From Dioscorea cayenensis subsp. rotundata (Eukaryota; Streptophyta; Magnoliopsida; Dioscoreales; Dioscoreaceae): a stretch of DNA of 64,000 bases. Shown in pieces: positions 21,137 to 34,804 of the stretch (position 1 is the stretch's first letter; the number at the start of each line of letters is the position of its first letter). Position numbers and translations under genes: made by a program. The notes beneath the pieces are model-generated. The model worked only from the letters and a program-made list of their open reading frames with translations, ran no database searches and had not been told where the DNA came from. The DNA is taken from contig NC_052483.1 of assembly GCF_009730915.1 (NCBI RefSeq), positions 1,178,001 through 1,242,000 of the forward strand. Direction: 5' to 3'.

Positions 21137-24100
21137 GTTTTGATGAATTATATATATATATATATATATTCATTTTGTTATATGCATGGATCTGTTATGT
21201 TTATAAATTAAATGATCAAATGAAAGTTTTTGTTTTTTGTTTTTTTTTTTTTTTTGTTTTCTGAAATTTAATTCTTATTAATTAGATGAATAAATTAATT
21301 AAGAAAAGAAAGAAAGAAAAAGAGAAAGAGAAAGAGAGAAATGAAAATAATGGATGAGAAGAGAAGAGTACAAACTGAAAGGAGGGGTCCCTTGCTAGTA
21401 ACTGAAGAAACAATATCCTGCCATTATTGACAGTGTCTACTTCTCAGTGGACAAAAGTGTAAACAGTGGAGCTTAGATACAAGGAAAATAACAAAGAGTA
21501 CTTCACAATGCCCCCAATCTATTCAACCCTTTTCCTCTCACACCAACAAACAATGAGGACCAGCTCAAAGACTCAGTGTCTCCCATTAATTGATCACTGC
21601 TTTCTTTCTTTCTTTTTTCTTTCTTTCTTGCATGCTTTCTTTCTTCAATCTCTCACACCTAATCCACTTCAAACTCTCTTTATAATTCTCTGATCTGGTC
21701 TTTGTTTAATATCTCACAGTCCACTCATTTCCATCTTCTCCAGCTCCTCTTGTCCCTTTCTTGAGTACCACTCTTAGTACTCCCATGACCATTCCCTCTG
21801 CTTGCATGATTCCCTCATGAAAAAGAGCCAGGAAGCTTCCTTAAATTGTTCTTCCTTGGCATCTTTTGCCTAGCAAAATCAATTAATTACCTCATAATAT
21901 AATACAGCTTTAATTATTTATTAATCATCATCTTTTTAATAGTAATAATAATTATTATTATAATAGTATTATTATTATTATTATTATTATTATCATTGAG
22001 TAATTAAGCAAAAAAAAAAAGATTTAAGTTGGTGTGGTCAACCACTATTATTATAAAGTTTGAGAATGAGATATAGATAGATTTTTTTTAAAAAAAATAA
22101 AACTAATTTTTCTGTTATTTTTAGTGCCTCAATCACATATATATCTTTTGTTTTTTCCTTGTTTTTCTTCTCATAAACATTGTATGAATTACTAATTAAA
22201 TTTGATTAATTAATTATAAAATTACGTAAACAATGTAATTGATGTAATACCGGTCACTCTCACTAAGTGCAACATCAACTTTTTATCGATAACGTTTGAT
22301 TTGAAATACAAGATAAAATAAAGAAAGATTTTTTGTTTGGTAGTATAGTTTTCCATTAATTCAAAGATATATCATGTAATGTGATATATATATCTATTGT
22401 GTGATTTTTATTTAAATTAATGGATTTTGTATTTATTCTATAAATTATAAAGTAGTTTTATTTGAGACACAAGATAAAATAAAAAAAAATTAGTTTGGTA
22501 GTTTAGTTTCCCATTAATTCATAGATATATCATGTAATGTGTACCTATATATATAAATATATATGTGTGATTTTTTTATTTAAATTAATGGATTTTTTAT
22601 TTATTCTACAAAAGTAAAAGAAGTATAAATTCATAAAATGTGCTGAATATATTTGGGCCCCTTTATAAGTGTATATGCATTAATAATAATAAATGCAAAT
22701 GCAGATGTGGTTGATCCACTCAATCACATGCTGAAACATGAGAAACTTTAAGTCATCTGCACAAAATTAATTACATTTCTTTTCAACCTTTCAATCATTG
22801 TGGAGTACATGCAAGTCCTGTCATTGTATGGCAAGTGTCATCCAATGAGAAGTTTGTGGTTGGTCTCAAAAGACCATCATTCAATGGAATTACAACAAAT
22901 TTTTAAATGGTATAAATAAATAAATAAAGTATATCATCTTCATCTTCATCTTCATCTTCATCTCATGCATTTATATATAAGAATGAAATATTTATAATTA
23001 GTTTGTTAATACATCAATTTAGGAATAATATAAAAACAATATGTTAATGGAGAAAACTCCATGACAATGGACTAGCAAAGAAAGTTATGGCACATAACAA
23101 CCAAAAGACAAGCAACATTGTCATTAAAGTTAAATTACTGTTAATTAAGATAAGTTTATAACTAACACAAAAGAAACCTATAATCTAGATTAGCTATATA
23201 TATATATAATTATATATATACATATAGGTCTCTGTACTAAGTTGACACTTGAACAATAAATGTCAAATGTCGGTGCATGATTAAGTCTAATTAATTAAAT
23301 CTTGAAGAACATGTTATAGAGTGGATGATAGTGCTTGGTCATCCTCCAAAAACAATATTAATCTTGTCATCTTTCCAACGTTAATGGGAAATCAAGAACC
23401 TAATTAATGCATGACTAAAAAAACCAAAAAGTATAGTCCTACTACTCCCATTAGACTTAGAAATATAGTTAGCTAGCCACTAATCCATGTTTTGTAACTA
23501 GATAATATAACTTTATGCCGCCCACTTACTAGCACCCACATGATAAAAAGAAAAGAGACATTATTGGCTAACAAGCTAATTAAGTCTTATGTCTCAACAC
23601 AGGGATCACTAATTTTTTTTATATATATTTAACCCTTAATGGGCATTCTTAGACTCCAAGTGTCATAATGAAAATTATGAGGATAAGATCACTTACTTTT
23701 CAAAGTGTTTACATATATATATATGTGTGTGTGTATATAAATGGTACTTTTTCAAGTGATTAAACAATGCTCTTAGTGCAATCAAAAGGTGGTTCATTGA
23801 GTCATTGGTGAAGAAGTTGAAAGTTTTCATGGAAAAAGAGAACATTTATAATATAATATTATATAATATTTTTATTATAAAAAATACATAGAAGTGCTCC
23901 TTATCATGTATACATAGCAAAGTTGGCCACTCAGACCACACATTGTTATTGTTCTCAAAGAGATGATTGATATAATGGATAGAGGGGGTGAGTTTTATAG
24001 CTCTGCATGCCATCTATCATCTAGCTGCCACCTTATGGTTTATAAAGCTGATACACCTAAAACCTCTTGCTTCAAACCAAGTGTGCATGGCTTATTGTGT

Positions 24101-24456
24101 TGAGGTCCCTGTTGTCCTTGAATGACACATGGCAAGCTCTCCAACTTCTTAGCAAGCATCCATCCATGCATGGAATAATGTTAATTAAAAGATATTTCCT
24201 TCTTTTTTTTTCCTGCATATATATATACATACACCCTCATATAACAGCTAGCCTAACAATTTCATATGAAATTTCATTAAATGATTCATATATATATGTG
24301 CCACCACTAATATATATTTTGCCCTTGATATTTTTAATCTTTCAAACACTTTGATACATATATGTTTCTTTAGTAGATGTAGAAATACACTAATTATACA
24401 AAACAAACATATATGTATAAAAGATGTAAATTTACCCCCTAAATAGTTAAACCTAA

Positions 24457-24497
<41 letters not shown>

Positions 24498-24830
24498 GAA
24501 AACATTGTTACTAATCTATAAAATGCTAGATTCTTAGATATACACTCATTATTCATATATAAAAAGTATATAAAAAAGCATTTGATATAATTTTCATTTA
24601 TTATTAAATAATACTAAGTATTTAATCATATTCAAAGAATACAACTCAAATTTATAAGTATAGATTACTATTTTTGCAACAAGTGAGTTAGTATTTCATT
24701 TCAATGATAACTCATAAATTGAAAACTCGAATCCGTATGCTTTGATCGGGAGGATATATATATAATATATGATTCAACTTAATTTATATTTTATTATATA
24801 TATTATATATATATAATATATGTATGATAG
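21137..24830. other. AT-rich intergenic DNA
   Basis: No gene supported. Contents are simple repeats ((ATT)n at about 21950-21995, (CATCTT)n at about 22937-22965, (TA)n at 24459-24493). A diverged pair of ~200-bp segments at about 22320-22430 and 22490-22600 shares TTCCCATTAATTCAWAGATATATCATGTAATGTG-like sequence. Confidence 0.6.
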
Positions 24831-25013
24831 TTTGAATTGAAGTTGTACTGTGATGTGGTGGAGGACAAGTACGTGATAAATCACGTGGGGATGAAGGCAT
24901 GCACGGCCATGTTGGCAGACGTCCAGCAGTGCTTGGCTACGTCCGGCATTCCCGGAATAAGGCCCCCCTTCCGCCTGAACTCTGAAGGCCGTCCATGGAT
25001 GCATGTGCCTTAA
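24831..25013 (+). other. GC-rich open island of unknown origin
   Basis: A 61-codon open stretch in very AT-rich DNA, with abrupt composition change at both ends. It reads protein-like (for example CDVVEDKYVINHVGMKACTA, later GIPGIRPPFRLNSEGRPW) and ends at TAA 25011. The left border is a (TA)n tract, with no Met near the start and no clear splice acceptor. I do not recognise the family. It could be an exon fragment captured by a transposon, a decayed gene or chance. Confidence 0.35.
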
Positions 25014-27107
25014 CTTTGTGGGACCATCAGTCAAACACAACACCATCACCGCCACCACCACCACCACAACCTTTTTTCCATTTCAGACAATGAAATGGAA
25101 TGCATGCATGCATGCATGCATTCATGCATTGTTGGGCATCATATCAAACCAACTGTTTGTTTCTTTGTTGCCACCTTCTTGTTCTTTAGCACCACCCATT
25201 CCAAATCACATTCTCTCCCCCATCTTTGTTATTATCTTCTCACAATATTATATATATATATATATATATATAATAATTCTTTAATCAGTCAATCATTTTC
25301 TTTTTTTTTTTAATATATATTAAGAAACATATCTCTTTGTGTTGGGTTGATTAATTAATTAATAAATTCACATTGACCTATGAAACTTGAATTAGGTTCT
25401 GAAAGTGGCAACACTTATGAACTATGTGGATTATCAACACATGTGCACGCTTGCTTGATAATTACTGATCATGATGTGGTGTTTTAGTGCAAGAAGCGTC
25501 TTTGTTCTTGAATTGAAGCAAAAGGAAAAGTCTAAGTGATCCACTGAGTAGTGGACTAATGACCTTCTTATTCTTCTTTCTCTTCTTCTTCTTTTATATA
25601 TAGCTACTATTTTTCTTAATTTTTTAATTTAACAATGGTTTGACTATAAATGCAAAGGTTTAGTTAATGATGGTTCTTGGCTCCCTTTCAAACAAAAGTC
25701 AAAAAAGGAGGAGAAGAACAAGAAGAGAAGAAGAAGAAGAAGAAGAAGAAGAATTAATAGTTGTTTATATATATAAGAAAAAGGTTTTGATTCGCTTGTA
25801 ATGGGATAAGCTCTTGGGTTTGACTTTTTTTGGTTAATGAGAACACATAGTTGGAAAGCTCCTTCTTTTGTGTGCTTCATGGACTATATATCACACAAAT
25901 GTCAAAGCATGCATGAAGAATTTGGCATTGTGGTTCTTCTTCTCAAAACAGTGCCAAGCGTGCAATTAGTGTTCCAACAATTCAAAGAATGTTTAAAGAA
26001 TTCTCATCCACTGGTCCATTTGAAGACAACTCACTGATCAAATATTTCCATATATACATATATAGTATATATAGCCTTTCCTTTCTAGATTAGCAAAGGC
26101 ATAATTCATTAATTCTTATTATTGTTAATCATGATTCCATGGAAATTAAGACAATATATAAATGAAAAAGTTCTCATTCCCATACTCCATTTGACAATGC
26201 ATTCTTTTTATTTCTATATATAGCTTCTTCTTTTTTTTTTTAAATTATAAATCACTATTTCATTTATTATAATTAAATGGCGGAATATAAATATGGGGAA
26301 AAAGTGAAGATAAATAATTAATGAACAAGTTTTTGTCTAAATTAAACCATTGTCTTAAAGCATTTTGTTTTACATTGTCAGAGCTCAATGATTTTAGTCA
26401 AAGTATTAGTGTTCATGATAAGACAGCAGCTGAATTTATTGATTTATTCTGATGATATTGAAGCTTACACGCAGGAATGTGTCAAAAGTTTCTCTGTTTG
26501 AGAGAACATTGACAATTTTAACAAGCCAACCTCCAACACACCAAACTGTGTTCTTATTGGTTCTTGTTCTTAATCATTTAATAAGTTAATCATGATCAAA
26601 AGGGTAACATAAATTACACATAATGGGGAGTAATTAACAAGTTATTAAAATTAGGAGACAAAAAGAAAAAGAAGCTTCAACTAATGGCTTTGTGCAGTCA
26701 ACTGTTCATCAACAGTTGATAAGATGGATAGACAAAACATAACCTTTTAAAAATAAATTTGGAAGTCTTTGCTCTTTGTCTAACATTCATTGATCAATAA
26801 TTCTTCCAATTGTTTCACTCAAACAAAATCAAAAATTTTATTGCGCTTTGATGTTGTTTGTTCTTTACAAAGAAACAATTATGTTACAGATCTCACAACA
26901 GCAATGGAAAATGAAAATTTGGTCTTTTGATTACAAGTTCTAATGGAAACTAATTAATGGAACTATTAGTTCAGGTGTGTACAAATTAAGCTGGAGAGGG
27001 AGAGCTGCAGGAGTTCATGGCAAGAAACTGAAGATAGATGTCCAGGTTCTTTATCGCAAATTGCAAGCCGGCCGGCTGTGTACAGACGATGGTACCGATG
27101 ACTACTT
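25014..27107. other. Intergenic, simple-repeat rich
   Basis: (CAC)n at about 25050-25070, (GCAT)n at about 25100-25130, (TA)n at 25246-25271 and (AGA)n at about 25728-25752. A small hairpin, TTGGCATTGT/ACAGTGCCAA, lies at about 25921-25957. No gene supported. The 3' UTR of the minus-strand acyltransferase is expected just below 27107. Confidence 0.6.
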
Positions 27108-30100
27108 TCATCTTGCGACCATTGGAAGCGGCGGCCATGCAATGTCCTCGTCGTTGTTGTAACCAAAGATTAGAAAGTCCGTGCAGTTCTTCCGGCAACC
27201 ATGATTGTATGGATTGCGGAAACGCCCTTCAGGTCCGTGAAGATAAGAGTATCGATTAACATTTGCCACCTCGTTTGTTGTAATGTTCCGCGCAATCTAA
27301 TAACAGAAGCTAATATTGTCAGGCCACATACATTGGAATAAAGCTCAGTATGAGATCTAATAAACATAATGATAACAAATTACGCATTTATCGAGTGATC
27401 AATCACCACCAAGAATGTTCAATCATGGTCCTGTTAGTATAAAATTAGTCCTGATGTACAAAAAGGCCCCATAATTAAGCTGCAGAACATATCAAACAAA
27501 TGAATGGATAGAGTCTAAATGCTTATGACCTTCCAATACGTGTGTCGAAAGCTAACAAGTATTCATGTCAATTATCTATTTGAAATTATGCAAGCCAATA
27601 ATTCGGTTGGGTATGCACAAAGCATAAAAATTTATCGCAAAAATCCATGCAATTATCTTCCTCTACTATATCCACATTCATTTGAAATCATTCTTTGTTC
27701 AGTCATTTTCAAGCAATACTCCAGTCAGCTAGTGTCTATTCTTCAGATGAGATTAGACCAGAAGCCATACAGAATGAGTCAGATATTTCAAGTAGCACCT
27801 TCTGCCTCATCAGCGTCAATTCGTCATCCAATATACATGCTGTTCGACCTTCTCAAAAATTCAACCACCACAGTTTTCTATAGTCTCACACCTTCACCCT
27901 ACGCTTTTACAAGCTCAAACAAGTAGCCCTCCTGTGAATCCACTGCTCATAGAGCTCACATCTCCTTCAATAGATTTGGTGACTTGTTTCATTGAAGCTT
28001 GCAATCTCTCAAGGCAACTACAACTACAAACATGCAGTTTAACTTCTGTGTAGGTTCTCATTGGATGTTGATAGCCATGACAAAATAAATATGCAATATC
28101 ATCATCTTTTGGGAAGGTGTTAGGGATGGCAATACATCATCAATGCTATCAAAATGGAACAAGATGTGAAGGCCAACTGGAGCAAAGGATGAAGACAGAT
28201 GCTTTGCATGTAGAATGATTAGAGCAGAAGATAGATACTTTGCATGTAGAATGAAAGGTCAGAAGATAACAATGACAGCAAGATGGTAACAACACGTTCT
28301 CAAGACTGTTTTAGATGAATGATAGTAGGCTTATGCTGGTAAAGGGGTGAGGACGGAATCCTTGATATGAAAGATATGAAAATAAAGGTTGATCCAATGG
28401 ATATTGCACATGAGGAGTACACAATCTAGTTGAGATGACAACTGAGGGCATTGCGGGACACTAGATGAGTATTGGGATATTAAGGGGGCATTCGTTTCCC
28501 TCAAATGTATGCAAATACATGTTATGGCCATTTAAACTACCAACCACGGAATCGAACAGAAGTGTGGGTTTCTCAACATCAATTTGAATGGTGGTTCTAT
28601 CAAATTTCCTCTGCAATTGTATGGCAACATAATCCACAGACAGATTCGACTTGTGCTGACCAATGCGCAATATCAAAATATGTAAACCTATCAACATAGA
28701 CATGTCTAACTCATTTATCAATACATGCACATCAATGAACATAGACATGCCCAACTCACTTCCAATATCAAGAACTTCAAAACTTTTTCTAAAATTCTCT
28801 GCATATAACATCCTTGCCTGCATCACATGCAGTGCATAATATCCAAATGATCAACATTATGTGCGAGTGTTATGTTACCTGTGAAGCCTGTGCAATTGTA
28901 AGGACCAAAGCTGCAGATAGCAACACAAGGTCCAGGATAAGAAACATAACAGCCCCAGGATGTTCTTTCACCATATAAGTCATCACAGTCCCAGAAGACA
29001 GGAGAGATCGTGATCCTGTCCATATCCCTGCAATATTGCATTGCAGGTTAATTTCAAAAAAATCGAAGAAACATGCTGTGGAGTTTTGTTAGATTCAAAA
29101 CACATACTATGAACTGTAACAACAGCACCAATAAATGATGTCACCGATCCCATGCAAAGGAAGACAAAGAAGTCCCACTTATTTCTCTGCGGTGAAACCA
29201 AATATTGTTTCTCAGCAATAATAGCAACTCAAAACAACATTTAAGACAACTCCTAGACCCATGATAAACAAGAGAAAATATCAGATTGGGTATGCCATCA
29301 CAAGAGAAAATATTTTGTTTGCTACTGCACATTCTTTCCAAACATTCTACATGAAGAAGAATTCAAATGCTAAATGAAATATAGATATTTCTCATGGTGC
29401 TAATTCATAATATACTGCTTAAGTACCTTTCCAACACAATTGGATATCCACGGGCAGTGATGGTCAAACTGCTCCACACAGTGCTTACATGAAGGACAGT
29501 GCTTGGAGCGAACAGGCCTAATTATCTGATAGTGAAATAAGCAATAAACGGTAAGTTCTTTATAGTATGTAAACAGCAAATGAAAATGAAGAAAGAGATG
29601 AAACATTAATGATCAACAGAAATAAATATCTATGGATTTGTAACTAGGCGTTCATGGTTCCAACTGAAAACTGATAAGTAGTCAATCAATCAAAGCTTTT
29701 CAAACAGTCTAAAATCCACTCAAAATGGCTTGTCATATATATTATTTTTTCAATTCTAAATATAATTTTTTTTTTTTTAAAAAAAAAGATACCTTGCAGG
29801 TAGGGCAAAGTTGAGACCAATTTCCCGTCCATATAGAACAATTGTTGAGATCAATACTAAGTAGAGGATCCTGTCAAGTACAAGAGTGGATAGTCAGCCA
29901 GCTGCTTGCTTCCTGACATAAATGAAGCCAATAGATTTTCCAAACTAAGCACAAAGTAAGAAACACCATTTTCCCATAAGCCATAATGAAAACAACTGTA
30001 GTTACTAGTTAGGTATACCTTAGTTCATAATACTACTACTTGCTAATTGCTTAAAAGGTCCAGCATTTTCAACAGTAGCCATCAGTTCTATACACAAATT

Positions 30101-33100
30101 TTTTGAATTCAGCAATATCAATCCTTTTTTCTCCAAGAATTTGTAATAGAAACTGAGTTTGCTTCATATTTATACTTTATGGCTGAAAAAGGTTCAAAAT
30201 CCTTCTTTGACTCATTAATTGCCAACATTTATATTATTGCTTGACATGAATCCTGTCACAGACAATGTCTTCATTCATCAAGAAATATAGGGAGACACTG
30301 AGAAAGGTTACTTTAAAATATTGAATAGCAATGCCTTCTGCTCAAGGATTTATATATTGAATTTAAGAATATCATGAAGTTTGACAATGAGAAAGGTTAC
30401 TTTAAAAGGTACTATATAGCATTTGTCAAAGAGGTGATTCATACATCTTGACCTTCATGCTTTGCTGACTGTCCCAACCTCGGTTTGATAAAACCTGGAT
30501 CCTTGCTGCAAATTAACAAAAAAAAATCATTCTATGATTAGTAAATTATAAATGCATGGAAACAATATAACATAGCATTACAATACATGGTTAGCCAAAT
30601 GCAATCAGCTACAGAAATAGGGAATAAACTAGCTCACTTCGACCCACCAAAATTAGAATTTTTCCCTAGAGAAGGATGATCCAAAATAAAGTAGTCAAGA
30701 GAGTTCCAGCTGGTTTGTTGATCAAGTTAATTAGTTGTAAACTCATGACTTGAAAGTATAAAAGTGGATTAAGGTCCAGATAAATATAGGAGGCAAGTAT
30801 CAAAGGGCCAATAAAAAGCCTTTCCCAGGCAGTGACAATACTCAGACACTTTATATTTAGCACTTATAGAGGCAAAAAGGTGATACCACGGCCATAAAAC
30901 ATAATGAAGAACATTCCGATATACAAGGACTCCTACAGGAGGAGTTTTCTAGGTAATGACATATATTTAATTACAAGCAAATGAAAGATGTACCTGCTAC
31001 ACCTATAGAACATCCATACCGAACCAAAGGCAAGGGAGATAGCAGTCCAACACCAAAGTCCAACAACAGCAGTAACTTTTGGCAATTTAGGTGCTGTACA
31101 AAAGACATAATGGAGTTGATTAACTCTCACCACAGATAAAATGCATCTCACAGAGGAACACAACCTACCGGCAACAACTGAGTTAAGGAAAAGAATCATA
31201 AGGACTACAATCACAATCAGCAGAAATGGGAGCATATCCAACCTTCCCAATTTTCCCTGCACATATTTTATCTTCACAGAAATGGCCGCTTAACTTCGAT
31301 GCATTTGACTGAAAGCATCAAAGCAGAAAGGACATTAGTAAGTTAAAAGAGCAGCTTCATAAAATATTTGGAAGCATCAAATGACAAGACATTAAACAGA
31401 AACCAACACATCCAGAAACCTAATTATTCGAAGCAGATGAGTGAAAAGTACGAAAAGTTATTATGAGAACAGAATAAGCACTTACAAGAATATAAGCAAC
31501 ATGCCCATGACCTTTATCAGAGGCAAGCTGAGCAGGAGTGAATCCAGACTTGTCTTTCACCATTAATTCTTCCTTAGTGCCAGCATGTACAAGCACCATG
31601 CAAGTCTCCATATTCCCCCTTATTGCACCCCAATGTAAAGGTGTGCACCCTAAAATCGGATCATTTTAGTTTGTTGTTATCACTAACATTGAAATGACAT
31701 GCATTGAAACTATACAAGCTAATATTGAAAGGCAATGGCTCAAGTGGCTAAGTGGTAGCCCTCGTGATGTGAGGTCATGTGCTTGAACCTTGGCACTCAA
31801 AAGTAGTTTGAAACTATCTTGCATATCTTTTGGAGGAGGGCTTCCACCCTTTTGTATAGCACAAAGTCAAAATATACAGAAAGCTTAGGTTCAGTGACCT
31901 TTTTCAGAAAGAAAGAGGAAGGGTAAAGTCCTAAAGCAGTTACACTCAAGAAACAAACATAATAGAAGAGCTAAGGTTCTTTCAACTTTCTTATGAAAGA
32001 TAGACGACTACATAATCAAGGTAAATTCTGGTTCTTGGAGACCAAAAAAGCATCCATGACAAGACATCCTTAATTTTCAATAACAAATAAAATGTCAATA
32101 TTGATCTCAGAGTTCATATGATAATCAGAAGCCTAACCTTTGCTAATTGCATCAATAGAGATGATAACAAGTACCTTCTTTATCTTGTCTTACATGGTTT
32201 GCATCTCTAAATAACAGCAACCTAACAGTATCAGCAAAGCCCTTATAAGCAGCCCTGTACAAGATGTAAGTGTTTAAAGCCACTTGTCAACACCATAACA
32301 TAGATTAGTAGATGATTTATGATACAAGATAACTGCCCACAGGTGCTTCTGCCAGTGCATAGATGCAAATTGCAATAAAGAAATCCAAAGTGCAGGATAA
32401 ATATATTATCTATTATATTACTAAATTGTTCCAAAATCATGAAGAAATGGAAGAGGCATTATAAAACAAAAAATTAACAAACCAAAATTTCAGATAAGCC
32501 CATTATATCTGCTCTGGAGAACACTTCCCCAAGATTCCTTTATGAAATTGTGTTATCATGCCAATCACATTTCTATTAAAGAAAATAGCAAAACTAATTA
32601 ATTCTAATACAACAATTTAAATGACAATTTATTTGGTTAGGGCCTTCCCAGATCCTTAAACAAAGTCAGAACAAGATGTGATTAAGCAAATATAAAACCA
32701 AACTCAAATCAATCACCGTAAACTAGTGAAAAACAAAATTCATTTTCTAGGCCCCAATTCCTACCAATGTACCACCCGAGTTCTGCATGTAGTCCGCTTT
32801 TCAATTTGGCACAATAGAGTATTGTCAAGCAGATATCGTTCTCTAAATATCTACGAACTCCCTCAAACTAAATATGGGCATAAACTTTATGTAATGATCA
32901 TTGGACAAATAGAATAAAAAAACTGACATACCAATGAAGTGGACTCCTCCCATCATTATCTGGGGCATCAAAATCTGCACCATATCTTGCAATAATGTGA
33001 TTCAAAAATGTTGTTTGTCCATATTGTGCTGCGACATGAACTGCCTGATACAAGATATCCACAGAAGAACCCATGATTAATTGACTACAACATATCAGTG

Positions 33101-34238
33101 TGATAGAAATGAAGGAAAGAGCAGGTGTATAGATCCCCTAAAATACAGAGTACGGTTGGAAGTTTCAGAGATATACTTTGCACCATAACAATGCCAGCAT
33201 AGCAGGACATACAGCAACTAAAGTTGAATTTGGATATGAACCACAATTATTAGATGCAAAATAAAAGTGTCCTTAAATAGAGAAGATACAAGGAACACAA
33301 TTAGGGAGCCAAAAAGTGATAAAAAATGAAGTCTCCAAAGAAACAGAAGAGCTGAATTCAGCTTCAGCCTGCTTCAAAAGGAACATTACTAACAGTCCAA
33401 AATGACTAATTTCACAAATGAACAAATTTGGCTAAACTTGAATATATTTAACAGATACAATGAGTAACTATAGAAGTCAGCTGTCAGCCAACATGCCAAT
33501 CTAAAGAGTTAATGCCATTCACCATCTATTGATGCAACCACCATTTCCTTGAGCAAAAAAATTTTTTTTCTTAAATTTCACGGGAATAGGCACATTTTAA
33601 GAAATGATCCACAATCCCTATTATGTCAAGCTAATCGTGCTCTATGGTTTACATGCGAAGTAAATACCATCCGAAAATTGTAGCAACACTCTGAAGTCTG
33701 ATTAATTCACAATATTACCCGGTAGCCATTGAGATCAGCGGCCTCAGTCCGAGCACCACACTGCAAAAGCACGTCCGCGACGGCCACCGATCCTCGGACA
33801 GCCGCCCAATGCAACGCTGTTTGCTGCGTGTTATCAGCCGCGTTCACATCGCCACCGTGCTTCAATATTTAAAGAAAAAAAAATCAAAAATCAAAATTTT
33901 CCTCAAATTAATCAACAAAGAACCTAAACAACAGAAGCATTGAGCAGAGATTACGATTCGGGTTGGGTTTAGGGTTTTACCTCGATGATATACTGAGCGA
34001 CGTCGACGTGGTTATTGAGGGCGGCCCACTGGAGGGCGTGGTAGCCATTGCCATCGGGCTTGGAGACGGTGTGCCCCTCCCTCTCCACGAAGTCCCGGAC
34101 CTTCTGGAGATCGCCATAGGCCGAGGCGGAGTAAACATCAACGATGGCGTTGGAAATGGCCTCCCCGGGGCTAGGGTTCCCATTCTGCACGGAATTTGGA
34201 TCCGAGACGACCTCGATCTCAGGATCACCGGACGCCAT
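27108..34238 (-). CDS. PAT24: Ankyrin-repeat DHHC protein S-acyltransferase (TIP1/PAT24 type)
   Basis: The enzyme transfers palmitate to protein cysteines at Golgi/endomembranes; Arabidopsis TIP1 is needed for root-hair and cell growth. Thirteen GT-AG exons, high to low: 33981-34238, 33719-33859, 32932-33044, 32175-32254, 31486-31649, 31169-31308, 30994-31093, 30445-30505, 29793-29870, 29427-29525, 29108-29186, 28879-29027, 27108-27296. Exons 1-5 encode ankyrin repeats (about residues 30-250; e.g. [20 protein letters not shown]). Exons 6-7 encode two membrane spans, exon 10 the catalytic [20 protein letters not shown] (DHHC about 399-402), exons 11-12 two more spans, and exon 13 the TTNE motif and the NPY...NC end. 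Start ATG at 34238 gives [11 protein letters not shown], as in the family. Exon 6 has one surplus base near 31231-31237 (CCC where CC keeps frame); corrected length is 549 residues. Confidence 0.95.
27297..28878 (-). other. PAT24 intron 12
   Basis: 1.6-kb intron with a 44-bp partial duplication (TACTTTGCATGTAGAATGA-like at about 28200-28250). A 121-codon minus open frame at 28461-28826 has internal repetition ([12 protein letters not shown] / [12 protein letters not shown]) but resembles no family I know. Probably repeat-derived. Confidence 0.4.
31231..31237 (-). other. One-base frame break in PAT24 exon 6
   Basis: Before this point the exon reads ...[11 protein letters not shown] in the frame set by exon 5. 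After it, the protein continues ([19 protein letters not shown]) only in the next frame, which is the frame of exon 7. Exon lengths sum to 1651 nt, one more than a multiple of three. Removing one C from the CCC run on the minus strand repairs it. Confidence 0.85.
31731..31865 (+). mobile_element. tRNA-like SINE, second family, in PAT24 intron 4
   Basis: GGCTCAAGTGGCTAAGTGG (A-box like) is followed ~45 nt later by TGCTTGAACCTTGG (B-box like), then a short body ending near CACCCTTTTGTATAGC. It is antisense to PAT24. No clean flanking duplication was located. Confidence 0.55.
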
Positions 34239-34581
34239 TAACGGAGCGATCTAGGGTTTGACAAAATCTACTGGAATTCCAACTAAAGATAAAAAAATTA
34301 GGGTTTTATCGAGCTCGAAGAGAGAAAAAAGACGGTGTCGTCGCCGGTGGGACGAAGAAGACTGAGGCGGCCCGATGCGGTCTGGTGTTCCTGCGGAACA
34401 CCATCTAACCTCTGATAGTCCGCAACTATTGGACGGGCGAAGAGGGATTAAACGTTGATGATGGGTTGGCGGGAGAAAGTGTGCGCGAGTTGATGCCAGT
34501 TAACGTATTCCTGCGAGACAGTGGAAACACAAGCTTTGAAGTAATCTGGTGGGTAGTTGTCACAAGCTTTGAATTCTCATA

Positions 34582-34617
<36 letters not shown>

Positions 34618-34765
34618 TTTTTCTAGATAATTTTATTGTGGACAATATATATTATTATTAAACTGCATAGTTTATAGAGTTTTTTTATAGCATATATATA
34701 ATTATTAATATACCATATAAAAAAGCATATATTTACTTATGTTCCTCTGGTTTTATAGGAGAAAT

Positions 34766-34804
<39 letters not shown>

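Noticed and set aside
25921..25957. Small hairpin TTGGCATTGT/ACAGTGCCAA as a possible microRNA precursor
   Set aside because: The stem is only 10 bp before a large one-sided bulge; no known plant miRNA sequence matches.
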